Assembly: GCF_900187615.1 (NCBI RefSeq)
Contig: NZ_FYDO01000018.1
Location: forward strand, 78,520-142,519
DNA from: Pseudomonas sp. Irchel s3f7
GTDB lineage: Bacteria > Pseudomonadota > Gammaproteobacteria > Pseudomonadales > Pseudomonadaceae
Length of the DNA stretch: 64,000 nt
Direction of reading: 5' to 3'
The translations under genes and the position numbers were made by a program. Positions within the stretch are counted from its first letter, which is position 1, and each line of letters begins with the position of its first letter. The notes under the pieces were generated by a model. That model ran no database searches, had not been told where the DNA came from, and saw only the letters and a list, made by a program, of their open reading frames with translations. This document shows, one piece after another, positions 36,137 to 45,475 of this stretch.

Positions 36137-36891
36137 TAAACCCGGGCTCCAGCCTCGACCTGCTCGCTCGTTTTACCGAAGCGACGCTGGCGGGATGCGA
36201 AATCGGCCAGCGCGTTACGCATGGCATCGTGTTTGAAGTCCGGCCAGAACAGGTCGGAAAAGTACAACTCGGCGTAGGCCAGCTGCCACAGCAGGAAGTT
36301 GCTGATGCGGTGCTCGCCACCGGTGCGGATGCACAGATCCGGCAACGGCAGGTCGCCGGTTGCCAGGCAGGTCTGCAGCAACTCCGGCGTGATGTCTTCC
36401 GGACGCAGGTGCCCAGCCTGAACTTCTCGAGCCAGTCGCTGCGCGGCTTGCGCGATATCCCACTGACCGCCGTAGTTGGCGGCGATCTGCAGAACGAAAC
36501 GATTGGCACCGGCCGTCATGGTCTCGGCCTCACGCATGGCTGCCTGAAGCTCGGGATGGAAGCGCGAACGATCACCAATGATGCGTAAACTGATGTTGTT
36601 GTCGTTGAGGCGCTTGGCCTCACGACGCAACGCCTTGAAGAACAAATCCATCAATGCACTGACTTCATCGGCCGGGCGCTGCCAGTTCTCACTGGAAAAC
36701 GCGAACAGGGTCAATACTTCGACCCCGGACTCAGCACACACCTCAATGACCGCGCGAACCGCGTCCACGCCCGCCTTATGCCCGGCAACGCCTGGCATAA
36801 AGCGTTTTTTTGCCCAGCGATTATTACCATCCATGATGATCGCGACATGACGCGGCACTGATGCCGGCGCAGTCTTCTTGGTCTTTTCCAT
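36136..36891 (-). CDS. uppS: Undecaprenyl diphosphate synthase
   Basis: Cis-prenyltransferase that makes the lipid carrier for peptidoglycan and O-antigen. IIMDGNNRWAKKR with the catalytic Asp, and the conserved RTGGEHRISNFLLWQ near the C-terminus. 251 residues. In the frr-uppS-cdsA-dxr order. Confidence 0.97.
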   Translation of the reverse strand: MEKTKKTAPASVPRHVAIIMDGNNRWAKKRFMPGVAGHKAGVDAVRAVIEVCAESGVEVLTLFAFSSENWQRPADEVSALMDLFFKALRREAKRLNDNNISLRIIGDRSRFHPELQAAMREAETMTAGANRFVLQIAANYGGQWDIAQAAQRLAREVQAGHLRPEDITPELLQTCLATGDLPLPDLCIRTGGEHRISNFLLWQLAYAELYFSDLFWPDFKHDAMRNALADFASRQRRFGKTSEQVEAGARV

Positions 36892-36904
36892 GAAAGCTCG
36901 ACCC

Positions 36905-37462
36905 TTATACGGCCATCAGGTCTTTTTCTTTCTGCGCCAAATCCGCGTCGATTTTTGCCACGAATTTCTTGGTCAGATCGTCGATTTCGCCCGTAGCGCG
37001 ACGTTCTTCGTCTTCACTAATGGCCTTTTCCTTGACCAGATCCTTGAGCTGGCTGTTCGCATCGCGACGGATGTTGCGCACGGCAACACGAGCGTCTTCA
37101 GCAACGTCACGGGCCTGCTTGGTGAAGCCCTTACGGGTTTCTTCGGTCAGGGCCGGCATGGAGATCAGCAGCAGTTCGCCAAGGTTGGTCGGGTTCAGGT
37201 TCAGACCTGCGCTACCGATAGCCTTGTCGACGGCACCCAGCATGTTGCGTTCAAAGGCAACCACTTGCAGGGTACGGGCGTCCTTAACGGTGATGTTGGC
37301 CACTTGCTTGATCGGGGTGTCGGAGCCGTAGTACGGCACCATCACACCTTCCAGAATGCTTGGGTGCGCCTGGCCGGTACGAATACGGCCGAAGTTGTGC
37401 GCCAGCGATTCGACGGATTTCTGCATGCGCTCTTGAGCGTCTTTCTTGATTTCGTTGATCAT
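36905..37462 (-). CDS. frr: Ribosome recycling factor
   Basis: Splits post-termination ribosomes with EF-G. 185 residues, two-domain family pattern with RTGQAHPSILEGVMVPYYG and the C-terminal NIRRDANSQLKDL. Overlaps pyrH by 4 bp. Confidence 0.97.
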   Translation of the reverse strand: MINEIKKDAQERMQKSVESLAHNFGRIRTGQAHPSILEGVMVPYYGSDTPIKQVANITVKDARTLQVVAFERNMLGAVDKAIGSAGLNLNPTNLGELLLISMPALTEETRKGFTKQARDVAEDARVAVRNIRRDANSQLKDLVKEKAISEDEERRATGEIDDLTKKFVAKIDADLAQKEKDLMAV

Positions 37463-38202
37463 TGTTGGCCTTCCTCGATCAGGGTCCCTTCAGCGCCGCC
37501 ATGCACGATGTTCAGCAGGGCGCCGGGCTTGTTCATGTTAAATACGCGCAGCGGCATCTTGTGGTCGCGGCACAGACAAATGGCCGTCAGATCCATCACG
37601 CCCAGCTTGCGATCCAGCACTTCATCGTAGGTCAGATGATCGAACTTCTCGGCATGCGGGTCTTTGAATGGGTCCGCGGTGTAAACGCCATCGACCTTGG
37701 TCGCCTTGAGCACGACATCGGCATCGATTTCGATTGCACGCAGGCAAGCTGCCGAATCCGTGGTGAAGAACGGATTACCGGTACCCGCCGCGAAAATCAC
37801 GACTTCCTTGGCGTTCAGGTGACGCATGGCTTTGCGACGATCATAGTGATCGGTCACACCCACCATGGAAATGGCCGACATCACGATGGCCGAGATATTG
37901 GCACGTTCCAGCGCATCGCGCATGGCCAGGGCGTTCATCACAGTGGCCAGCATGCCCATGTGGTCGCCTGTCACCCGATCCATGCCTGCTGCGCTCAGCG
38001 CTGCACCACGGAACAGGTTGCCGCCGCCGATGACCAGACCGACCTGAACGCCGATACCGACCAACTGGCCAACTTCCAGTGCCATGCGATCCAGAACTTT
38101 CGGGTCGATCCCGAACTCTTCCGAGCCCATCAGGGCCTCGCCGCTAAGCTTGAGTAGAATGCGTTTATAGCGAGCCTGATAACCACTGCCCTGCTGAGCC
38201 AT
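37459..38202 (-). CDS. pyrH: UMP kinase
   Basis: Phosphorylates UMP to UDP; amino-acid kinase fold. LKLSGEALMG at the N-terminus and VIGGGNLFRG (UMP/ATP site) are visible, with DLTAICLC near the end. 247 residues. The 208 bp upstream to tsf contain a terminator and presumably its own promoter. Confidence 0.97.
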   Translation of the reverse strand: MAQQGSGYQARYKRILLKLSGEALMGSEEFGIDPKVLDRMALEVGQLVGIGVQVGLVIGGGNLFRGAALSAAGMDRVTGDHMGMLATVMNALAMRDALERANISAIVMSAISMVGVTDHYDRRKAMRHLNAKEVVIFAAGTGNPFFTTDSAACLRAIEIDADVVLKATKVDGVYTADPFKDPHAEKFDHLTYDEVLDRKLGVMDLTAICLCRDHKMPLRVFNMNKPGALLNIVHGGAEGTLIEEGQQ

Positions 38203-38354
38203 TGCGAATCTCTCCTGCGGCGTATTTTAAAAATTCTTTGCTAGCTGTTTACAGCTGGCGTTCACTCTAACTGGCGCTGCGTCAGCGCCATCGGAACATG
38301 GCTTTGTAAGCCAGTTCCCAACGGAAACCAATAAAAAACTGGTCCCCATCTGAA

Positions 38355-38386
38355 AAGAGGCTGCGCGCGTGAGCGGGCAGCCTCTT
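38355..38386 (-). terminator. rpsB-tsf operon terminator
   Basis: 10-bp stem AAGAGGCTGC/GCAGCCTCTT followed by TTTTC on the minus strand, 24 bp after tsf. Confidence 0.8.
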
Positions 38387-38410
38387 CAGGGCGACAGTTA
38401 AAAAACCGTC

Positions 38411-39274
38411 TTATTGCTTGGCAGCAGCCAGTTGAGCAGCAACTTCTTCAGCGAAGTTATCAACTGGTTTCTCGATGCCTTCGCCTACTTTGAAGTAGGT
38501 GAAGGATACGATTTCAGCGCCGGCTTTCTTGGCCAATGCACCCACGGTGATTTCCGGGTTCATGACGAAAGCTTGCTCAACCAGACTGGCTTCAGCCAGG
38601 AACTTGGTGATACGGCCAGCGATCATCTTCTCGACGATTTCAGCTGGCTTGCCTTTCATCTTGTCTTCGTTCAGCGACAGGAAAACGGCTTTCTCACGCT
38701 CGATGGCTTCTGGCGAAACCTGCGATGGCAGCAGGAACTCAGGGTTGCTTGCAGCCACGTGCATGGCGATCTCTTTGGCCAGCTGAACATCGCCGCCCTT
38801 GAGAACAACAGCAACACCGATCTTGTTACCGTGCAGGTAGGTGCCGACAACGTCGCCCTCTACGCGCACCAGGCGACGGATGTTGACGTTTTCGCCAACT
38901 TTGGCCACCAGGGCTTCACGAGCCGATTCCTGAGCGGCGATCAGCGGAGCTGCGTCGGTCAGTTTTTCGTCGAAAGCTTTTTCTACGCTGGCAGCAACGA
39001 AGTTTTTGAAGTCGTCTTGCAGGGCCAGGAAGTCGGTCTGCGAGTTGACTTCCAGCAGCACGGCTACCTTGTCGTCAGCCTTGATGGCGATAGCGCCTTC
39101 AGCGGCAACGTTGCCCGCCTTCTTGGCAGCCTTGATGGCGCCCGAAGCACGCATGTCATCAATGGCTTTCTCGATGTCGCCGCCGGCCTTGGTCAAGGCC
39201 TTTTTGCAATCCATCATGCCTTCGCCGGTACGCTCGCGCAGTTCTTTGACCAACGCTGCAGTAATCTCTGCCAT
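38411..39274 (-). CDS. tsf: Elongation factor Ts
   Basis: Nucleotide exchange factor for EF-Tu. N-terminal UBA-like domain ending in TGEGMMDCKKAL, and the core motif SQTDFLA that contacts EF-Tu. 287 residues. Downstream of rpsB, separated by an internal terminator. Confidence 0.98.
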   Translation of the reverse strand: MAEITAALVKELRERTGEGMMDCKKALTKAGGDIEKAIDDMRASGAIKAAKKAGNVAAEGAIAIKADDKVAVLLEVNSQTDFLALQDDFKNFVAASVEKAFDEKLTDAAPLIAAQESAREALVAKVGENVNIRRLVRVEGDVVGTYLHGNKIGVAVVLKGGDVQLAKEIAMHVAASNPEFLLPSQVSPEAIEREKAVFLSLNEDKMKGKPAEIVEKMIAGRITKFLAEASLVEQAFVMNPEITVGALAKKAGAEIVSFTYFKVGEGIEKPVDNFAEEVAAQLAAAKQ

Positions 39275-39410
39275 TTCAAAATCCTCTTGGATAGGTTTTC
39301 AACCATTCCACCCGATCGAACGGGCGTTCAATTCTTCCCGAACCACCCTTGTTAGCTGCCGCACGTTACAAATAGAACAGTGGGCGCCGACAAATGGTTT
39401 TCGAGGTGGC

Positions 39411-39435
39411 AAAAAGGGGGCCAAGCCCCCTTTTT
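39411..39435 (-). terminator. Terminator between rpsB and tsf
   Basis: Perfect 10-bp stem AAAAAGGGGG/CCCCCTTTTT with loop CCAAG, 29 bp after rpsB. Partial read-through would set the tsf to rpsB ratio. Confidence 0.85.
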
Positions 39436-39463
39436 GCTTACTGAGTCAACGCCAAGGCGTCAA

Positions 39464-40201
39464 TTACTCAGCTGCAGCCTGAGTTTCTTCAGCTGCGAAC
39501 TCTACAGTGCCGCCGGAAACATTGTTGCGACCACGGATAACAGCGTCAGCCATCGAACCCATGTACAGCTGGATAGCGCGGATTGCGTCATCGTTGCCTG
39601 GGATGATGTAGTCAACGCCTTCCGGGCTGCTGTTGGTATCGACTACGCCGATAACCGGGATGCCCAGCTTGTTGGCTTCGGTGATCGCGATGCGCTCGTG
39701 ATCAACGTCGATAACGAACAGAGCGTCTGGCAGACCGCCCATGTCCTTGATACCACCCAGGGAACGATCCAGCTTTTCCAGGTCACGGGAGCGCATCAGC
39801 GCTTCTTTCTTGGTCAGCTTGGCGAAAGTACCGTCTTCGGCTTGTACTTCAAGGTCACGCAGACGCTTGATGGAAGCACGGATGGTTTTGAAGTTGGTCA
39901 GCATGCCGCCCAACCAGCGGTGATCGACGTACGGCGAACCGCAACGTGCTGCTTCTTCAGCAACGATCTTGCCAGCGGAACGCTTGGTGCCGACGAACAG
40001 AATCTTGTTTTTGCCCTGGGCCAGACGCTCTACGAAAGTCAAAGCTTCGTTGAACATTGGCAGGGTTTTTTCAAGGTTGATGATGTGGATCTTGTTACGC
40101 GCGCCGAAAATGTATTTACCCATTTTCGGGTTCCAGTAACGGGTCTGGTGACCGAAGTGCACACCGGCCTTCAGCATATCGCGCATGTTGACTTGGGACA
40201 T
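39464..40201 (-). CDS. rpsB: 30S ribosomal protein S2
   Basis: 245 residues with S2 signatures RYWNPKMGKYIFGARNKIHI and PDALFVIDVDHERIAITEA. First gene of the rpsB-tsf operon, divergent from map. Confidence 0.98.
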   Translation of the reverse strand: MSQVNMRDMLKAGVHFGHQTRYWNPKMGKYIFGARNKIHIINLEKTLPMFNEALTFVERLAQGKNKILFVGTKRSAGKIVAEEAARCGSPYVDHRWLGGMLTNFKTIRASIKRLRDLEVQAEDGTFAKLTKKEALMRSRDLEKLDRSLGGIKDMGGLPDALFVIDVDHERIAITEANKLGIPVIGVVDTNSSPEGVDYIIPGNDDAIRAIQLYMGSMADAVIRGRNNVSGGTVEFAAEETQAAAE

Positions 40202-40572
40202 GATAGTTCCTTAATAAGTCGGGTTTGGCCTCCACGTATCCCAATGACCAACCAGCAGCTTCAGCTGAAGGCACCCAGGTCATCGTGTCGACACGTGTGT
40301 GGATTTAGGCTTTTCGGGGCATCCCCGGAAAGCGGCGCATTTTATATCATAAGACAGGGGAAAACGGAACCCGGATTCTGAAATCCCGGCAGGCGCTTTG
40401 CGCAGCCCCTTGGAATCAGCCAAGAATGCACCATTCTATAGAGAGAAGCGATGCACTCAGGCGCAGATTTGCGCTGATCGTCTGGTAGAATCGCATTTTT
40501 CAGGGCTGCGAAGTTCGATCGCGCAACGCCCTTTCCGTTTAAAAAGCGCCATTGAGCGCAGAGAGAGCCTGT
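40202..40572. promoter_or_regulatory. Divergent promoter region of rpsB and map
   Basis: 371 bp without a gene. Toward rpsB: TTCCGT and TATAAA spaced by 17 bases (40369-40341, minus strand) are a plausible promoter, and the transcript would start with a CGGGG-ATG-CCCCG hairpin (40315-40327), consistent with the structured S2 leader of gammaproteobacteria. Toward map: a TAGAAT -10-like hexamer near 40485. Confidence 0.5.
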
Positions 40573-41355
40573 ATGACCGTCAACCTCAAAACCCCCGAGG
40601 ACATCGCAAAAATGCGTGTCGCCGGCAAACTGGCCGCCGATGTGCTGGAAATGATTGCTGAATACGTCAAGCCCGGCATAACCACTGATCAGCTGAACCA
40701 GATCTGCCATGACTACATCGTCAACGAGCAGAAGGCCATCCCTGCCCCGCTCAACTACAAGGGCTACCCAAAGTCGATCTGCACGTCGATCAACCATGTG
40801 GTCTGCCACGGCATCCCGAACGACAAGCCGTTGAAGGATGGCGACACCCTGAACATCGACGTCACGGTCATCAAGGATGGCTACCACGGCGATACCAGCC
40901 GCATGTTCCACGTCGGCAGCGTGCCGGTCTGGGCCGAGCGCCTGTCCCAAGTGACCCAGGAATGCATGTACAAGGCGATTGAAATCGTCAAACCCGGCTG
41001 CCGCCTGGGTGACATCGGCGAAATCATTCAGAAGCACGCTGAAAAGAACGGTTTCTCGGTGGTTCGCGAATTCTGCGGCCATGGCATCGGCAAGGTGTTC
41101 CACGAAGAGCCGCAAATCCTGCATTACGGTCGTGCCGGCACCGGTATGGAGCTGAAAGCGGGCATGACCTTCACCATCGAACCGATGATCAACCAGGGCC
41201 GCGCCGACACCAAAGTGCTGGGCGACGGCTGGACCGCGATCACCAAGGACCGCAAGCTGTCGGCCCAATGGGAACACACCCTGCTGGTGACCGAAACCGG
41301 CTACGAGATCTTCACCCTGCGCAGCGATGACACCATCCCCCGCGTTTCGGCCTGA
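40573..41355 (+). CDS. map: Methionine aminopeptidase, type I
   Basis: Removes the initiator methionine. Metal ligands in NIDVTVIKDGYHGDTSRMF and the C-terminal AGMTFTIEPM are present. 260 residues from MTVNLKTPEDI; an in-frame ATG 7 codons upstream is not family-like. Divergent from rpsB and 41 bp before glnD. Confidence 0.97.
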   Translation: MTVNLKTPEDIAKMRVAGKLAADVLEMIAEYVKPGITTDQLNQICHDYIVNEQKAIPAPLNYKGYPKSICTSINHVVCHGIPNDKPLKDGDTLNIDVTVIKDGYHGDTSRMFHVGSVPVWAERLSQVTQECMYKAIEIVKPGCRLGDIGEIIQKHAEKNGFSVVREFCGHGIGKVFHEEPQILHYGRAGTGMELKAGMTFTIEPMINQGRADTKVLGDGWTAITKDRKLSAQWEHTLLVTETGYEIFTLRSDDTIPRVSA

Positions 41356-41396
41356 TCCCGACACCGACTACAGCCTATAGAAAGGAAAGCCAATCG

Positions 41397-44099
41397 ATGC
41401 CGCAGGTGGATCCCGAACTCTTCGACCGCGGCCAGTTCCAGGCCGAACTGGCCCTGAAGGCAAGCCCCATCGCTGCCTTCAAGAAGGCGATCCGCCAGGC
41501 CCGCGAAGTGCTCGACGCACGCTTTCGCAGCGGCCGGGATATTCGTCGGCTGATCGAGGATCGCGCCTGGTTCGTCGATAACATCCTGCAAAAGGCCTGG
41601 GATCAGTTCAACTGGAGCGAGGACGCCGACATTGCGCTGGTCGCGGTCGGCGGCTACGGTCGCGGTGAATTGCACCCTTATTCCGACATCGATTTGCTGA
41701 TCCTGCTGGACAGCGCCGACCACGAAGTTTTCCGCGATTCCATCGAGCGTTTTCTGACGCTGTTGTGGGACATTGGTCTGGAAGTCGGCCAGAGCGTTCG
41801 CTCGGTCGATGAATGCGCCGTCGAGGCCCGTGCCGACCTGACAGTCGTCACCAACCTGATGGAAAGCCGCACCATCGCCGGCCCCGAACGCTTGCGCCAA
41901 CGCATGCTGGATGTCACCAACACCGGCCACATGTGGCCAAGCAAGGACTTTTTCCTGGCCAAACGCGCCGAGCAGAAGGCCCGACACCACAAATACAACG
42001 ACACCGAGTACAACCTGGAACCCAACGTCAAAGGCTCGCCCGGCGGACTGCGGGATATCCAGACGATTTTGTGGGTGGCCCGTCGCGAATACGGCACCTT
42101 GAACCTGCGCGCACTGGCTGGCGAAGGCTTTCTGGTCGAGAGCGAAAACGCTTTGCTGGCGTCCTCACAGGAGTTTCTGTGGAAGGTTCGTTACGCCCTG
42201 CACATGCTCGCCGGGCGCTCCGAAGACCGCCTGCTGTTCGATCACCAGCGCACCATCGCCGGGCTGCTGGGTTTTGTTGGCGATGACGCCAAGCAAGCCA
42301 TCGAAAACTTCATGCAGCAGTATTACCGGGTGGTGATGAGCATTGCCCAGCTCAGCGACCTGATCATCCAGCACTTCGAGGAAGTCATCCTCGCGCCGGA
42401 AGACGAAGCGCCGCCACAGCCGATCAACGCACGGTTCCAGCTGCATGACGGTTATATCGAGGCGCGCAACGACAACGTGTTCCGCCGCACGCCGTTCGCC
42501 ATGCTCGAAATTTTCGTGCTGATGGCCCAGCAGCCGGAAATCAAAGGCGTGCGCGCCGACACCATTCGCTTGCTGCGCGAGAACCGTCACCTGATCGATG
42601 ACGACTTCCGCAATGACATACGCAACACCAGCCTGTTCATCGAACTGTTCAAATGCAAGTTCGGCATCCACCGCAACCTGCGTCGAATGAACCGTTACGG
42701 CATCCTCGGGCGTTATCTGCCGGAGTTCGGCTTTATTGTCGGGCAGATGCAACACGACCTGTTTCATATCTATACGGTCGATGCCCACACCCTGAACCTG
42801 ATCAAACACCTGCGTAAGTTGCAGTACACCCAGGTGTCGGAAAAATTCCCGCTGGCCAGCAAAACCATGGGCAAGCTGCCCAAGCCCGAGCTGATTTACA
42901 TGGCCGGCCTGTACCACGACATCGGCAAGGGACGGCACGGTGACCACTCGGACATCGGCGCAGTGGACGCCGAGGCCTTTTGCCAGCGTCATCAGCTACC
43001 CGCCTGGGACAGCCGTCTGATCGTGTGGCTGGTGCAAAACCACCTGATGATGTCGACCACCGCCCAGCGCAAGGACTTATCCGACCCGCAGGTGATTCAC
43101 GATTTCGCGCAGATTGTCGGCGATGAAGTCCATCTCGATTACCTGTACGTGCTGACTGTCTCCGATATCAACGCCACCAACCCGACGCTGTGGAATTCCT
43201 GGCGCGCCAGCCTGTTGCGCCAGCTCTACACCGAGACCAAGCGTGCATTGCGTCGCGGCCTGGAAAACCCTGTGGACCGCGAAGAGCAGATCCGTCAGAC
43301 CCAGAGCGCCGCCCTGGACATCCTGGTGCGCGGCGGTACCGATCCGGACGATGTCGAGCAGTTGTGGGCGCAGCTGGGCGATGATTATTTCTTGCGCCAC
43401 ACCGCCGGTGACGTCGCCTGGCACACGGATGCGATCCTCCAGCAGCCGACCGACGGCGGGCCACTGGTGCTGATCAAGGAAACCACCCAGCGCGAGTTCG
43501 AGGGTGGCACACAGATTTTCATTTACGCACCGGACCAGCACGACTTTTTCGCCGTGACCGTGGCCGCGATGGATCAGCTCAACCTGAACATTCACGACGC
43601 CCGGGTCATCACGTCCAGCAGCCAGTTCACACTCGACACCTACATCGTGCTCGACACCGACGGCGATTCGATTGGCGACAACCCGGCGCGGGTCAAACAG
43701 ATCCGCGAGGGCCTGACTGAAGCCCTGCGCAACCCGGATGACTACCCGACGATCATCCAGCGCCGGGTTCCGCGCCAGCTCAAGCATTTCGCCTTTGCAC
43801 CCCAAGTGACGATCCACAACGACGCCCAGCGCCCGGTGACGGTCCTCGAACTTACTGCTCCCGACCGCCCGGGGTTGTTGGCGCGCATTGGCACGATCTT
43901 CCTGGAGTTCGACCTGTCGCTGCAGAACGCCAAGATCGCCACCCTCGGCGAACGGGTGGAAGACGTGTTCTTCATCACCGACGCGCATAACCAGCCGCTG
44001 TCCGATCCATTGCTGTGCAGTCGTTTGCAGGATGCGATCGTCGAGCAGCTGAGCGTCAACCACGAACCCAATATCAAACTGTCGCGCATCAGCATCTGA
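41397..44099 (+). CDS. glnD: Bifunctional uridylyltransferase/uridylyl-removing enzyme GlnD
   Basis: Nitrogen sensor that adds UMP to PII proteins when glutamine is low and removes it when high. Nucleotidyltransferase motif GGYGRGELHPYSDIDLL near residue 85-100, HD hydrolase motif YHDIGKGRHGDHSD near 505, and two C-terminal ACT domains that bind glutamine. 900 residues, complete. Confidence 0.97.
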   Translation: MPQVDPELFDRGQFQAELALKASPIAAFKKAIRQAREVLDARFRSGRDIRRLIEDRAWFVDNILQKAWDQFNWSEDADIALVAVGGYGRGELHPYSDIDLLILLDSADHEVFRDSIERFLTLLWDIGLEVGQSVRSVDECAVEARADLTVVTNLMESRTIAGPERLRQRMLDVTNTGHMWPSKDFFLAKRAEQKARHHKYNDTEYNLEPNVKGSPGGLRDIQTILWVARREYGTLNLRALAGEGFLVESENALLASSQEFLWKVRYALHMLAGRSEDRLLFDHQRTIAGLLGFVGDDAKQAIENFMQQYYRVVMSIAQLSDLIIQHFEEVILAPEDEAPPQPINARFQLHDGYIEARNDNVFRRTPFAMLEIFVLMAQQPEIKGVRADTIRLLRENRHLIDDDFRNDIRNTSLFIELFKCKFGIHRNLRRMNRYGILGRYLPEFGFIVGQMQHDLFHIYTVDAHTLNLIKHLRKLQYTQVSEKFPLASKTMGKLPKPELIYMAGLYHDIGKGRHGDHSDIGAVDAEAFCQRHQLPAWDSRLIVWLVQNHLMMSTTAQRKDLSDPQVIHDFAQIVGDEVHLDYLYVLTVSDINATNPTLWNSWRASLLRQLYTETKRALRRGLENPVDREEQIRQTQSAALDILVRGGTDPDDVEQLWAQLGDDYFLRHTAGDVAWHTDAILQQPTDGGPLVLIKETTQREFEGGTQIFIYAPDQHDFFAVTVAAMDQLNLNIHDARVITSSSQFTLDTYIVLDTDGDSIGDNPARVKQIREGLTEALRNPDDYPTIIQRRVPRQLKHFAFAPQVTIHNDAQRPVTVLELTAPDRPGLLARIGTIFLEFDLSLQNAKIATLGERVEDVFFITDAHNQPLSDPLLCSRLQDAIVEQLSVNHEPNIKLSRISI

Positions 44100-44126
44100 A
44101 TCAATCCGGGGGGCGAACCTGCCCTT

Positions 44127-44227
44127 TGTAGGAGCTGGCTTGCCAGCGAAGGAATCAAAAGCGCCACGTTTACCCGGTAAGCAAGCGTTTTCGTTGACGC
44201 CCATCGCTGGCAAGCCAGCTCCTACAG
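44127..44227. repeat. REP pair (glnD-dapC gap)
   Basis: Inverted units with the core GCTGGC-TT-GCCAGC, about 100 bp from end to end. Confidence 0.85.
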
Positions 44228-44269
44228 GAACCAGGGCTTGCCCGCTCCTACACCGAACGAGATACATCG

Positions 44270-45472
44270 ATGAACAACGCTCTGTCCCAGCTCCAGCCCT
44301 ACCCGTTCGAGAAACTCCGCGCCCTGCTCGGCAGCGTGACGCCGAGCCCGGACAAGCGCCCGATTGCGCTCTCCATCGGCGAGCCGAAACACCGTTCGCC
44401 AAGCTTCGTCGCCGAGGCCCTGGCCAGCAATCTGGAAAAAATGGCGGTGTACCCGACCACCCTCGGCATCCCGGAGCTGCGTGAATCTATTGCGGCTTGG
44501 TGCGAGCGTCGTTTCGGCGTGCCGAACGGCTGGATCGACCCGGCGCGTAATGTGCTACCGGTCAACGGCACCCGCGAGGCGCTGTTCGCCTTCACCCAGA
44601 CCGTGGTCAACCGTGGCGACGACGCGTTGGTGGTCAGCCCGAACCCGTTCTATCAGATCTACGAAGGTGCGGCGTTTCTGGCCGGGGCCAAGCCGCATTA
44701 CCTGCCATGCCTGGACGAAAACGGTTTCAACCCGGATTTCGATGCCGTTTCACCGGACATCTGGAAGCGCTGCCAAATTCTTTTCCTGTGTTCGCCAGGC
44801 AACCCGACCGGCGCCTTGATCCCGGTCGACACCCTGAAAAAGCTGATCGCCCTGGCCGACGAATACGACTTCGTGATTGCCGCCGATGAGTGCTACAGCG
44901 AATTGTATTTCGACGAACAAACCCCACCGCCGGGCCTGCTCAGCGCCTGTGTCGAGCTGGGCCGCAAGGACTTCAAGCGTTGCGTGGTGTTCCACAGTCT
45001 GTCCAAGCGTTCCAACCTGCCAGGCTTGCGTTCAGGTTTTGTCGCGGGCGATGCCGACATCCTCAAAGGCTTCCTGCTTTACCGCACCTACCACGGCTGC
45101 GCGATGCCGGTTCAGACTCAACTGGCCAGCGTTGCCGCGTGGAACGACGAAGTGCATGTACGCGCCAACCGTGCGCTGTATCGCGAGAAGTTTGACGCCG
45201 TGCTGGAAATCCTCAGCCCGGTGCTGGACGTACAGCGCCCGGATGGCAGCTTCTACCTGTGGCCGAACGTTGCCGGGGACGACGCTGCGTTCTGCCGCGA
45301 TCTGTTCGAGCAAGAGCATGTGACGGTGGTGCCGGGCTCTTATCTGTCGCGGGATGTTGATGGTGTTAATCCAGGCGCCGGCCGCATTCGCATGGCGCTG
45401 GTTGCGCCGTTGGCGGAGTGTGTTGAGGCTGCCGAGCGCATCCGTTCGTTCATCCAGCGCCGCCAGGGCTGA
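44270..45472 (+). CDS. dapC: Succinyldiaminopimelate transaminase
   Basis: PLP class I/II aminotransferase that makes N-succinyl-LL-diaminopimelate. PLP lysine in HSLSKRSNLPGLRSGF, and the Asp/Tyr of AADECYSELYF. 400 residues. Next to glnD as in other Pseudomonas; DapD and DapE, the steps before and after, are also in this window. Ends 3 bp from the convergent antiporter gene, with no visible terminator between. Confidence 0.93.
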   Translation: MNNALSQLQPYPFEKLRALLGSVTPSPDKRPIALSIGEPKHRSPSFVAEALASNLEKMAVYPTTLGIPELRESIAAWCERRFGVPNGWIDPARNVLPVNGTREALFAFTQTVVNRGDDALVVSPNPFYQIYEGAAFLAGAKPHYLPCLDENGFNPDFDAVSPDIWKRCQILFLCSPGNPTGALIPVDTLKKLIALADEYDFVIAADECYSELYFDEQTPPPGLLSACVELGRKDFKRCVVFHSLSKRSNLPGLRSGFVAGDADILKGFLLYRTYHGCAMPVQTQLASVAAWNDEVHVRANRALYREKFDAVLEILSPVLDVQRPDGSFYLWPNVAGDDAAFCRDLFEQEHVTVVPGSYLSRDVDGVNPGAGRIRMALVAPLAECVEAAERIRSFIQRRQG

Positions 45473-45475
45473 GGC

